The position numbers were made by a program, and so were the translations under genes. Under the pieces are notes generated by a model. That model ran no database searches and was not told the DNA's origin. It saw only the letters and a program-made list of their open reading frames with translations. Positions 25,457 through 34,335 of a DNA stretch of 64,000 bases are shown here, piece after piece. Numbering within the stretch: position 1 is the stretch's first letter; each line of letters starts with the position of its first letter. The stretch comes from JBMDXB01 sp048594975 (GTDB taxonomy: Bacteria > Acidobacteriota > Vicinamibacteria > Vicinamibacterales > 2-12-FULL-66-21), in the NCBI GenBank assembly GCA_048594975.1, contig JBMDXQ010000017.1, forward strand, positions 62,001-126,000, read 5' to 3'.

Positions 25457-27481
25457 ATGGACCGCCGCGACTTCCTGGCCAGCGTTGCAGCTGGCGTGAC
25501 CTCGGCCGTCGTACCCGTCGGCGTGACCTCGCCTCGGCAGGCGGCTGCGAGTGACGGACTTGCCGACCCAGCCTTTCGTCCGCTGCCGCTCGGGTCGATA
25601 CGGCCGGCGGGCTGGCTTGTGCGGCAACTGCAGGGACAGGCCCGCGGGTTGAGCGGGCACCTGGACCAGTTCTGGCCCGACGTCGCGCAGAGCAAGTGGT
25701 TCGGGGGCACCGCCGAAGGCTGGGAGCGCGCGCCGTACTGGCTCGATGGCGTCATCCCGCTCGCGTGGCTCCTCGACGATGCGCCGCTCAAGGCCCGCGT
25801 CGCGCGCTACATCGACGACATCGTCACGCACCAGCGCGACGATGGCTGGTACAGTCCGTATCCACTCGACGCAGTCACGAGCCGGTACGACCTCTGGGCC
25901 ATCCTGCTCGCCAACAAGGCGCTCGCACAGTACCACGAGGCGACCGGCGACGCGCGCGTGCTCGACGCCGTGATGAAGAGCCTCCGCGCGCTACAAGCGG
26001 GGCTCGACCGCACCCCGCTCTACGCCTGGGGCAAGTTCCGCTGGTACGAGGGGCTGGTCTCGATCTTCCACGCCTACGAACGCACGGGCGAGCCGTGGCT
26101 CCTCGACCTCGCGCGCAAGCTGCGCAACCAGGGCGTCGACTACGCGACGCTGTTCCGGACCGACGACGTAACCGTGCCGACCCCGCGCCGCGGCCTGTGG
26201 AAGTGGACCAAGCACGTCGTCAACACCGCGATGGCACCGAAGGCATTCGCGCTCGCCTGGCAGCTCGATCGCCGGGCGGAGGACCGCGCGTTTGCGAAGA
26301 CGATGATCGAGACGCTGGACCGCCACCACGGGCAGGTGACCGGCATGTTCAGCGGCGACGAGTGCCTCGCCGGGAAGAACCCGCTGCAGGGTACCGAGCT
26401 GTGCGCGGTCGTGGAGTTCATGTACTCGCTCGAGCTGCTGTTCTCGGTCATCGGCGATCCGTTCTTTGCCGATCGGCTCGAGCGGATCGCGTTCAACGCG
26501 CTGCCGGCGACGTTCGCGCCCGACATGTGGTCGCACCAGTACGACCAGCAGGTCAACCAGGTGCAGTGCACGATCAACCACGAGCACGGCTGGTCGTCCA
26601 ACGGACCGGAGTCGAACCTGTACGGGCTCGAACCGAACTACGGCTGCTGTACGTCGAACATGCACCAGGGCTGGCCGAAGTTCACCGCCCATCTCTGGAT
26701 GCGGACACCGGACGAGGGGCTCGTCGCCGCGGCGTGGGCGCCATGCCGAGTGCAGACGCGGCTCCGCGGCGTCGAGGTGGACCTCGCCGTGGACACCGAT
26801 TACCCGTTCCGCGAGGCGATCGAGGTCGCCGTGACGGCAGGCGGGCCGGTGCGCTTCCCGTTGCTCCTGCGCGTGCCGGCCTGGGCCGAAGGCGCGACGG
26901 TCCGAGTCGGAGCCGGGCCGGAACAGCGGATGTCGCGCGGCACGCTGCACCGCCTGGAGCGCGACTGGAACGGCACGACGAGGTTGACACTGCGGTTCCC
27001 CATGCGCCCGGTGGTTTCGACGCGGTACAACGAGGCGGTCGCTGTCGAACGCGGGCCGCTCGTTTACTCGCTCCAGATCGGCGAGGCGTGGACGCGGGTG
27101 AACGCCGACAAGCCACACCGCGAGCTGCCGCACGGCGACTTCGAGGTGCGGCCGACCACGCCGTGGAACTACGGCCTCGTCGTCGATCCGCAGCAGCCGG
27201 AGAAGAGCGTCCGGTTCGAGGAGCGGCCCGTTGGCGAGGTCCCGTTCTCACCGGAGGGCGCGGGGGTGGTGGTGCGGGCGCGCGGGCGTCAGATTCCGGG
27301 CTGGAAGATCGTGAGAGGGTGGGCGGGCGAGATCTCGCCGCCCGACGCCGCGTGGGCAGATCCGGGCAGGCCGGTGACCGACCAGCCCGTCGAGGACATC
27401 ACCTTGATTCCCTACGGATGCACGAACATCCGCATCACCGAATTCCCGCTCGTTCGGGGGAATGAACCAGGTACCGGCTGA
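25457..27481 (+). CDS. GH127-type beta-L-arabinofuranosidase (DUF1680 family), Tat-exported
   Basis: A 674-residue protein with a Tat signal (MDRRDFLASVAAG) and the six-hairpin-type helical barrel of GH127. The family's zinc/cysteine active site appears present: GTELCAVVEF near residue 315 carries the Glu-x-Cys pair, and NYGCCTSNMHQGWPKF near 395 carries the CC pair. Enzymes of this family release beta-L-arabinofuranose from plant cell-wall glycans. The ATG at 25457 is chosen by the Tat motif and the AGGAGGG seven to eight bases upstream. It is divergent from the acyl-CoA dehydrogenase unit. Confidence 0.9.
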   Translation: MDRRDFLASVAAGVTSAVVPVGVTSPRQAAASDGLADPAFRPLPLGSIRPAGWLVRQLQGQARGLSGHLDQFWPDVAQSKWFGGTAEGWERAPYWLDGVIPLAWLLDDAPLKARVARYIDDIVTHQRDDGWYSPYPLDAVTSRYDLWAILLANKALAQYHEATGDARVLDAVMKSLRALQAGLDRTPLYAWGKFRWYEGLVSIFHAYERTGEPWLLDLARKLRNQGVDYATLFRTDDVTVPTPRRGLWKWTKHVVNTAMAPKAFALAWQLDRRAEDRAFAKTMIETLDRHHGQVTGMFSGDECLAGKNPLQGTELCAVVEFMYSLELLFSVIGDPFFADRLERIAFNALPATFAPDMWSHQYDQQVNQVQCTINHEHGWSSNGPESNLYGLEPNYGCCTSNMHQGWPKFTAHLWMRTPDEGLVAAAWAPCRVQTRLRGVEVDLAVDTDYPFREAIEVAVTAGGPVRFPLLLRVPAWAEGATVRVGAGPEQRMSRGTLHRLERDWNGTTRLTLRFPMRPVVSTRYNEAVAVERGPLVYSLQIGEAWTRVNADKPHRELPHGDFEVRPTTPWNYGLVVDPQQPEKSVRFEERPVGEVPFSPEGAGVVVRARGRQIPGWKIVRGWAGEISPPDAAWADPGRPVTDQPVEDITLIPYGCTNIRITEFPLVRGNEPGTG

Positions 27482-28027
27482 CGCGTCACGAAGGCACACC
27501 CGACCGCGCACCGGGACCGTTCATTCTGGCCACGGATGCGTCGGCGCACGAGCCCGTCCCTCCGCAGGGGAGGCGCGCGGGCGTTCGACCTAACCAGGAA
27601 TATTCATGAACGTGAAGGTCAACTCGGCCCATTCGCTCCCAAAACCCACTTGTGTAGGCCGTCAAAACGTCGCTGCGGCGACTTCCACCCCAGCGCGCTC
27701 AGAACGCGCGCCGGGGGCCCCGACTTGTCGGCGGCAGCGTGGGGTCCCAGACACCTCTGGATTTCTGGCGCCTCCGCGACGTTCGGTGGACTGACGTTTG
27801 CGCGGCCTATTTCCAGAGTTTTCTGCGCGACCGGGCCGGCTTGACCGAAGGAATCATGAATATTCCGGGCTGGCACCCTGCTCGTCGCGCGCCGCTACGC
27901 CGACGGGGTGCGAGGCCCTCACGGCGCGACGGACCGGGGCCCTGGATGAGTGGGGGGCTGGGGGGCGCCGATCACGGGCGGCGCTCTGGACCGGCGCGGT
28001 CCGCGTCAACGGGCTGAGCGCGCCCGC
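27482..28027. other. 546-base non-coding region containing a MITE-like element
   Basis: No reading frame here has a convincing start or family. Most of the region is occupied by the inverted-repeat element at 27594-27869, described separately. Confidence 0.5.
27594..27869. mobile_element. MITE-like element with GGAATATTCATGA inverted ends
   Basis: The ends at 27594-27622 and 27841-27869 form an imperfect terminal inverted repeat. Thirteen bases, GGAATATTCATGA, are identical and a second block, GGTCAA, also matches at the same offset. The 276-base interior has no transposase gene. The AT-rich ends stand out in this GC-rich DNA. No clear target-site duplication is visible. It may be a non-autonomous derivative of an insertion sequence (IS1380-type ends look somewhat similar, from memory only). 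Confidence 0.5.
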
Positions 28028-28642
28028 TTACGTGGCCTCGGCGGCGACCGACTCGGTGTGCGGCTCGCCTTCCTGCGGCTCGGGAACGGTCGAGCTCCGG
28101 AACGGTGCCGCCACCAGCGACGCCGCCGGCGGGGCTCCGCGGACGAGCGCAATCACGTAGCAGGCAAGGCTCGCGGCTGCGAGCGCGATCAGGAAGCCAC
28201 GGCCGAGCGCCGTGCTGACGCCAGTGGCCACGGCAAGGACGAGCACGAGGTCGAGCGCGACCAGTCGGGTGCGGTGGAGGAGCGCGTCCGCCCGATCCGC
28301 CGCGTCGGTCGCAATCGTGAGGCGCAGCGGCTCCTGCCCCGGGCCGGAAATCCGGCGCGTCACCGGCACGTCCTCCGGAATACCGGCGGGATGGGCGGTC
28401 TCGGAGAAGTGTTCTGCGAAGCGCGCCGCGACTTCGGAGGGGTCGAGGCCGACAGCCTTGGCGTACTCGCGCACGCACGCACGCGAGTAGATGCCACCGG
28501 GCCATCGCGAGCAATCGCCGCGTTCCAGGCCGGCCAGCAGCGACGGGCTGACCTTGGTCGCGGCAGCGATCGCCTCGAGCGAAATCCCGCGTTTTTCGCG
28601 CTGCTGGCGCAGCGCGAGCCCGAATGCCCGCCGCCCCGTCAC
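28028..28642 (-). CDS. RodZ-like helix-turn-helix membrane protein
   Basis: A 204-residue protein with an N-terminal HTH domain of the RodZ type (FGLALRQQREKRGISLEAIA, then GGIYSRACVREYAKAVGLDP) and hydrophobic segments near 125-165 (LVALDLVLVLAVATGVSTAL, LIALAAASLACYVIALV). RodZ links MreB to the envelope; shorter relatives act as membrane-bound regulators. The start is GTG at 28642 with GAGGGA upstream, and it overlaps the stop of the 51-residue gene (GTGA), implying coupling. No periplasmic RodZ C-terminal domain is present. Confidence 0.75.
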   Translation of the reverse strand: MTGRRAFGLALRQQREKRGISLEAIAAATKVSPSLLAGLERGDCSRWPGGIYSRACVREYAKAVGLDPSEVAARFAEHFSETAHPAGIPEDVPVTRRISGPGQEPLRLTIATDAADRADALLHRTRLVALDLVLVLAVATGVSTALGRGFLIALAAASLACYVIALVRGAPPAASLVAAPFRSSTVPEPQEGEPHTESVAAEAT

Positions 28643-28794
28643 GGTCCCTCGTGCCGCTGACCGCGGAGATCCGACAACCACTCGTCGCTCACCGATTGCA
28701 CCGAGAGGTCGGAGGCCCTGCGGTGCGCGCGGCGGGCAAGGGCCGCCGCGGCGAGCGCAAACGCGCCAGCCGCGATGAGCCACAGCTTCAGCAT
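28639..28794 (-). CDS. Small single-span membrane protein
   Basis: A 51-residue protein with one N-terminal membrane helix (MLKLWLIAAGAFALAAAALA) followed by a basic stretch (RRAHRRAS) and an acidic tail (SDEWLSDLRGQRHEG). The stop overlaps the GTG start of the RodZ-like gene, supporting a real coupled pair. The in-frame start could lie further upstream. No family is recognised. Confidence 0.5.
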   Translation of the reverse strand: MLKLWLIAAGAFALAAAALARRAHRRASDLSVQSVSDEWLSDLRGQRHEGP

Positions 28795-28948
28795 GATTTG
28801 CGGGCCGCCGTGCAACAACGGTTCCGTTCCGGCACCCGCGCGAACGTTCGGGAACTGCACGTCGACGATCGCCGCGACACGTGCTGCGTCTGATCCCGCT
28901 GCGGTAAGAATTTCAAAGTGTCAATCAGGAGCTCGGAGGTGAAACTGG

Positions 28949-30457
28949 CTACTGGCATAGGAACACGCCGCCGCGGATTGGCCGACCACGGTCGCGGTCG
29001 CACCCGTGCCGGGATACCCGCACGGACTCGGCGCGGTGGGCCGCCACGACCCGTTGATACTCCTCGATGCGCACCAGGTCCTCGGAGGCCACGATGACCC
29101 GCTCCCGGGTCAGGAACGTCAGCGCGTAGGCCAGCCAGTAGTCGGCCATCGCGTACCTGACGCCGCGCGCCTCGAGTTCTTTCGCGATGAGGTGCTTCTC
29201 GGCCGGCGGCGGGGACTTGGCGTAGTCGGCGAGCAGCCGCGCCGTGCCGAGGGCCGCGACCAGCAAGGCCGCCAGGGTGAGAGCCAGCCAGGGCCACCGG
29301 ACCGCCGGTCGCGGTACGGCGACGAGAAACCACCCGGCAAGCCCGGTGGCGCCGACAAGCGACAGCATTTCGTACCGCATCCGGTTCAGCGCCCCGCACG
29401 TGCCGAAGATGTAGGCGGCCACCGACAGCGCGCCCGCCAGGGCCAGGTACGCGCAGAAGCTGTACTCAGGGCGCCACCGCCGCTCCCGGGCCAGGCGGAC
29501 GGCAATCGCGATAACGGCGAGCAGCATGGATCCGGCCAACAGCGTCCAGGCGCCCGGCAGGCCCTGTCCGACAGCAGTCCCGAAGCCGTAGTCCTCGAGC
29601 GACTCCACGCGCACGCCGAAAATCGTCGGCCAGTGATCGGTCACCAGGCGCCAGAGCCCGTACGACACCGCATCGGCATGGAAGCAGAAGCGCCCCGCGA
29701 GTTCGAAGGGGCTGGAGTGTCCGGCCAGCCGCCACTCGAACCTGGTGTCCGGTCCCATCGCCGGGGCGAGCGTCTTCAGCCACTGCGCCAGCAGCCAGAC
29801 GAAGGCGGCCGCCCGAAACATCGCGACCCAGCGCTGCACGCCCGCACGGGTGAAGAGCGTCCCCTGTACGGCCTCGATCGCCAGCAGGGCGGCGACGCCG
29901 ACTACCGTGAACTCGCGGTGGAGGACCCCGATCGCCAGGACGGTGCCGGCCAGGCTCGGGCGCATCCGCACCGCCCAGAGGAGCGGCACCCACAGCAAGG
30001 GCCCGAGCGATCCTCCGTGGGCCTGCAGCAGGTGACCGGCCGCGACCGGCGGGGCGAGGATGAAGAACGAGGCCGGGACGAGCGCGAGGGCCGGCCGCAG
30101 CCGCGCGTCCCGTTCGAGGCACCGCAGCAGCAGCAACGTGATCGCGACGTTGACCGCGAAGGTCGGGATCCGCAGCGCGAGGACCGACGACCCGACCACG
30201 AGGAAGACCGGCGCCGCCAGCCAGCTCTCCACGGCGAGCAGGTACGTCTGCCCGTACATGACAGCGGGAACGCCCGTCCCTGCGCGATGTGGCGGGCCAT
30301 CAGGCCGAACACCGCTTCGTCGGACTCGAACAGCACCTGTTCCCAGACCAGGAACGGGGCGGAACGGAACAGCAGGAGGAGGATCGCGGCCGAGGCAACG
30401 AGCCATCGCTCGCGTCGGTAGCGGTCGGGGACGGTCGCGGGAGTCGCCAGGCGTCAC
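28949..30457 (-). pseudogene. Frameshifted polytopic membrane glycosyltransferase-like gene
   Basis: From about 30270 down to 28949 the frame encodes a multi-span membrane protein (about ten segments) starting VMYGQTYLLAVESWLAAPVF and containing IGVLHREFTVVG and CGALNRMRYEMLSL. This type resembles dolichyl-phosphate-sugar glycosyltransferases. The true N-terminus is in another frame: FESDEAVFGLMARHIAQGRA directly precedes it, with a hydrophobic helix before that (WLVASAAILLLLFRSAPFLV). One missing base near 30268-30272 separates the two frames. The frame used in this interval before that point is nonsense. It could be a real mutation or an assembly error. Confidence 0.6.
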
Positions 30458-30534
30458 ATGTTACTGCGAGCCGGCGCGCGGGAGAACGGCGGCGCTCGCC
30501 GCGTGCGGCGCGCAGCCGATATACTCGACCCCCG

Positions 30535-31632
30535 ATGCGACGCTTGTTCCGGCGGCTCGCTTCCCGCCTCGGTCCCGTGCTCCAGTCCGACACGGCGTTC
30601 ATCGCGGCGGCCTACCGGGCGATCCTGCGCCGCGAGGTCGATCCCGAGGGCTTGCGCTACTACCGGCGCGTGCTCCGCGACGGCTCGGATCGCACGGCCG
30701 TCCTGCTCTCGTTGACGCGCTCCGAGGAGTACACGAACCGCCTGGTGAGGCACGCGACGCGGCTGTCGGGCCTGCGCCTCCTCCGACCTGAACAGTACCG
30801 GCAGGCGGTCGACGTGACCTGCGGCGACACCATCACGCTGTTCGAGGTCCGGTCGGCGGCTGATTTCGACTGGCTGGAGTCGCAGATCCTCGCAGACCAT
30901 TATTACGAGAAACCGGGCGTCTGGACGCTCGACATCGATCGCGACAAACGGGTGATTGCCGAGATCGTGTCGGCTTTCGCGCCCGAGCGGCCGCTCGAGC
31001 TCGGCTGTGCCGCCGGCGCCGTGCTGCAGTGCCTGCACGACCAGGGGGTCGCCGCCGAGGGCGTCGAGATCAGCTCGATGGCGATCGAGAGGGCGCCCGA
31101 AGCCGTACGCGGCCGCATCCACCAGGGTGACCTGCTGTCGCTCGACCTGGCGCCACGCTACGACCTGATCTATGGGCTCGACATCTACGAACACCTGAAC
31201 CCCAACCGCCTGGACCTGTACCTGCAGCGCCTGTCCGATCTCACGCGCACGGACGGATACCTCTTCTGCAACATTCCCGCGTTCGGCGACGACCCGGTCT
31301 TCGGGACGGTGTTCCCGCTCTACGTGCCGGCCTGGCAGCGGGATGCCGCCGCCAACCGCCCGTTCACGCTGCTGCACGTGGACGACGAGGGTTACCCGAT
31401 TCACGGGCACCTGACCTGGGCGGAGTCGCGCTGGTGGGTGGAACGGTTCGAGGCGCGCGGCTTCCGGCGCGAGATGCAGATCGAGCGCGCCCTGCACCGC
31501 AAGTACGACGACTACATGAAGCAGCACACGCCCGCGCGCCTCTCCTACTACGTGTTCGCCAAGGACGCGTCGCCGGATCGCCGCGCGGCTATCATCGGGC
31601 GCATCGGCCGGCCGTCACACGCGCTCGGCTGA
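30535..31632 (+). CDS. DUF4214 domain fused to a SAM-dependent methyltransferase
   Basis: A 365-residue protein. Residues about 18-72 match the DUF4214 pattern (AYRAILRREVDPEGLRYYRR, then SEEYTNRL), a module often found in surface-polysaccharide and secreted proteins. Residues about 140-290 form a class I methyltransferase: motif I is LELGCAAGAV (a loosened GxGxG), followed by GVEISSMAIERAP and IYGLDIYEHLNP. The C-terminal part (HLTWAESRWWVERFEARGF) is typical of methyltransferases in glycan clusters. The start at 30535 is chosen because upstream sequence is shadow. It is divergent from the frameshifted glycosyltransferase. Confidence 0.85.
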   Translation: MRRLFRRLASRLGPVLQSDTAFIAAAYRAILRREVDPEGLRYYRRVLRDGSDRTAVLLSLTRSEEYTNRLVRHATRLSGLRLLRPEQYRQAVDVTCGDTITLFEVRSAADFDWLESQILADHYYEKPGVWTLDIDRDKRVIAEIVSAFAPERPLELGCAAGAVLQCLHDQGVAAEGVEISSMAIERAPEAVRGRIHQGDLLSLDLAPRYDLIYGLDIYEHLNPNRLDLYLQRLSDLTRTDGYLFCNIPAFGDDPVFGTVFPLYVPAWQRDAAANRPFTLLHVDDEGYPIHGHLTWAESRWWVERFEARGFRREMQIERALHRKYDDYMKQHTPARLSYYVFAKDASPDRRAAIIGRIGRPSHALG

Positions 31633-31649
31633 CCCGGGGAAGGGCACGT

Positions 31650-32855
31650 ATGTTCACCGCGACCGCCGATCTCATCCTCCCGTCCACCGTCACCGGCTCC
31701 TGGCCGCGGCCGCGCTGGTTCGACGTCAGCATGTGGGGCCGCCCGCTCGACACCTGCATGATGGACGTCCGCTTCCGCGAGAAATTTCAGGACGCGCTGG
31801 CCGTGGTCGTCAGCGACCAGGAGCGCGCCGGGCTCGACCTCGTCACGCACGGCGATTTCCACGTCGACGAAGACATGGCGGGCCGTGCCTGGCACCACTA
31901 CCCCCTCCAGCGCTGGGCCGGGTTCGAGGGCGATTACCTGCAGCCGGAGGAGACGCGCGCGCCGTGGCTGCATTACCCGCCCGGCACGCTCCTCAACGAG
32001 ATCTACACCGCCTGGCGCTGGCCGCACGTTGTCGACACCATCGAGCATCGCCCGCTGGACTACGAGAAGATCTGGCGCATCGCCCAGGCAAAGACCCGCA
32101 AGCCGCTGCGCTTCGGCACCTGCTGCTCGCAGGTGATGGCACTTTTCCTTGACATCCACACGCCTAAATACAAGGACAAGCGGCAGGTCGTCTGGGACAT
32201 GGCCGAGGCGATGAACAAGGAGCTGCTCGCCCTCCGCGACGCCGGCTGCCGCTGCATCCAGGTGGAGGAACCGACGCTGCACTTCATGGCCAACACCTTC
32301 GGCAGGGACCACGAGCAGGTGCGGTTCATGATCGACGCCTACAACCGGGAGGTACAGGGGCTCGACGACGTGGAGCTGTGGATCCACACGTGCTGGGGCA
32401 ACCCGAACATGCAGCGCGTGATGGAGGACACGAGCTACGCCAGGTCCGTGGAGCTGTACCTCGACCGGTGCAAAGGGGACGTGTGGACGGTCGAGATGAA
32501 GGATCGCGACCAGCGCGACCTCGAGCTCTTCGCGCCGTTCAAGGGCGCGCTGACGAAGAAGATCTGCATCGGCGCCGTGAGCCACCGCTCGCTGCAGGCG
32601 GACCGGCCGGAGGACGTGGCCGGCGAAATCCGCAAAGCGCTGAAGCACATCGCCCCCGAGCAGCTGATCGTCTCGAGCGACTGCGGGTTCGGCCGTCAGG
32701 GCTGCAACCGCGAGATCGCGTTCTACAAGGCGAGCGCGATCGCGCAGGGCTGCAACATCGTCCGCCGCGAGCTCGGCCTGCCCGCCACGTACGTACCGGC
32801 CGCTGATGCGGCACTGCAGATCGACGTGGTACCGAGGGGCGTGCAGCCGGCCTGA
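31650..32855 (+). CDS. Cobalamin-independent methionine synthase-like protein (MetE C-terminal domain)
   Basis: A 401-residue protein of the MetE C-terminal/UROD-type barrel, using zinc to activate a thiol for methyl transfer. It begins with LILPSTVTGSWPRPRW, has VTHGDFHVDEDM and RFGTCCSQVM, and carries the zinc ligands in WIHTCWGN (His-x-Cys), the Glu in WTVEMKD and Cys in SSDCGFGR. It lacks the N-terminal half of full MetE, so it belongs to the short group whose methyl acceptor may not be homocysteine. It starts 17 bases after the methyltransferase gene and may be co-transcribed. Confidence 0.87.
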   Translation: MFTATADLILPSTVTGSWPRPRWFDVSMWGRPLDTCMMDVRFREKFQDALAVVVSDQERAGLDLVTHGDFHVDEDMAGRAWHHYPLQRWAGFEGDYLQPEETRAPWLHYPPGTLLNEIYTAWRWPHVVDTIEHRPLDYEKIWRIAQAKTRKPLRFGTCCSQVMALFLDIHTPKYKDKRQVVWDMAEAMNKELLALRDAGCRCIQVEEPTLHFMANTFGRDHEQVRFMIDAYNREVQGLDDVELWIHTCWGNPNMQRVMEDTSYARSVELYLDRCKGDVWTVEMKDRDQRDLELFAPFKGALTKKICIGAVSHRSLQADRPEDVAGEIRKALKHIAPEQLIVSSDCGFGRQGCNREIAFYKASAIAQGCNIVRRELGLPATYVPAADAALQIDVVPRGVQPA

Positions 32856-32874
32856 TGGCCGGCGCGTTCGATCG

Positions 32875-34335
32875 ATGGGCACGAGTGGAGAGCCGGCAGG
32901 GCTGACGCCCGCGCCATCCGGCCGCACGGACGCACCGGCGCTCGCGCCGTGGGTCCGCGCAGTGGATTCGGCCACCCTCGTCCTCGCGTGCGCCGCCGCA
33001 TGGGTGGCCGTCACCGGCGGCATGCGCACCTCGCTCGCCGGCGTCAGGCTGTCAATCACGTCGTCGCTGAGGCTCGCGCTTCTGGCCGCAGCGATTGCCG
33101 TCGTCCGGCACGCGGTTCACCGCCGCCCGTCGCTGCCCGCGCGGCTGGTACGAATCGGTCCGCGGCGCCTGCCGGACGACTGGTCGGCGACCGCGGCCGC
33201 GTGGGCGTGCAGTCGCGGCAGCGTGATCCTCGCGGGTTACCTGGCCGTGCTCGTCGTCGGATTCCCCCGGACTCCGCCGTTCCGCTTCTTCGAGAATGCG
33301 TTTGCCAACCTGCCTGCACGGTGGGACGCGGGATGGTACGTGGACATCGCGCTGCACGGGTACATGTGGCGCGACATCCCCGATCGTCAACAGAACGTCG
33401 CCTTTTTTCCCGCGTTCCCGGTTGCGATGGGTACCGGGGGTGCCTTGCTCGGCGCCTACAGCCCCGCCGTCCCGGCGCTCGTCACTCAGCAGCGACTGGT
33501 GATCGCGGGGTGGGTGATCGCGCTCGCCGCGTTCTGGTACGCGCTTGTCTATGTTTACCGGTGGGCGGACGCTCGTGCCGGGCCGGAGGTCGCGAAGGCC
33601 ACCGTCATGCTTCTGGCGGCCTACCCGTTCAGCGTGTTCTTCAGTGCCCCGTACACGGAAGCGCTGTTCCTGCTCGGCACGGCTGCCGCGTTCGTACACT
33701 ACGAACGCGGCGACTGGTACCGCAGCGCGGGCTGGGGATTCCTCGTCGGCCTCGTGCGCCCCAACGGCGTGCTGCTGTCGATTCCCCTCGCGATCATCGC
33801 GGCGCAGCGCCGCCGACCCGGCGCGGCACGTGCGCTCGCAACCCCGGCCGCGTGGCTGCCGCTGGCCGCCCCTGCCGTGGCACTTCTCCTGCACACGCTG
33901 TATCTGCAGCAGGTGACCGGCCGCTGGCTCGTATGGACCGACGCGCAAGTCGCGTGGGGCCGGACTTACGACGTGACCTCCTGGCTCAGCGTGGCGCTCG
34001 GCGAGATCGCCAGAGAGGGCGCGGTAGCTTACATGGAGGCCGCGCCCGTCACGGTCCTCAACGGACTGGCGGCGACGCTGGCGCTGGTGCTGCTGTGGCC
34101 GGTGACACGGCGGGCCGGAGCGGCGTACGCGGTGTTGGTGCTCGTGAACCTCGTGCCGGCCGTCGTCTCCGGTGGGCTGATGTCCGTCGGGCGGTTCACG
34201 TCCACGTTGTTCCCGCTGTTCTTCGCGATCGCTGGGTCCATCCGCCCACAACACCTGCCGGCGTGGCTGCTGGCATTCGGCATCCTGCAGGGGTTGCTGG
34301 CGGCGCTTTTCTTTACATGGCGACCACTCTTCTGA
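32875..34335 (+). CDS. Polytopic membrane mannosyltransferase-like protein (PIG-V type)
   Basis: A 486-residue protein with about ten to twelve membrane segments. WDAGWYVDIALHGY near residue 155 and AAYPFSVFFSAPYTEALFLL near 250 match bacterial GT-C proteins related to PIG-V mannosyltransferases; LVRPNGVLLSIPLAI follows. The catalytic Asp is probably in the WDAGWY loop. Such enzymes use lipid-linked sugars on the outer face of the inner membrane. Its stop overlaps the next gene's start by 19 bases, so the two are coupled. Confidence 0.8.
   Translation: MGTSGEPAGLTPAPSGRTDAPALAPWVRAVDSATLVLACAAAWVAVTGGMRTSLAGVRLSITSSLRLALLAAAIAVVRHAVHRRPSLPARLVRIGPRRLPDDWSATAAAWACSRGSVILAGYLAVLVVGFPRTPPFRFFENAFANLPARWDAGWYVDIALHGYMWRDIPDRQQNVAFFPAFPVAMGTGGALLGAYSPAVPALVTQQRLVIAGWVIALAAFWYALVYVYRWADARAGPEVAKATVMLLAAYPFSVFFSAPYTEALFLLGTAAAFVHYERGDWYRSAGWGFLVGLVRPNGVLLSIPLAIIAAQRRRPGAARALATPAAWLPLAAPAVALLLHTLYLQQVTGRWLVWTDAQVAWGRTYDVTSWLSVALGEIAREGAVAYMEAAPVTVLNGLAATLALVLLWPVTRRAGAAYAVLVLVNLVPAVVSGGLMSVGRFTSTLFPLFFAIAGSIRPQHLPAWLLAFGILQGLLAALFFTWRPLF

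Noticed and set aside
27606..27794. A 62-residue + strand frame inside the MITE-like element.
   Set aside because: No ribosome binding site, low complexity, and it lies within inverted-repeat DNA without transposase features.
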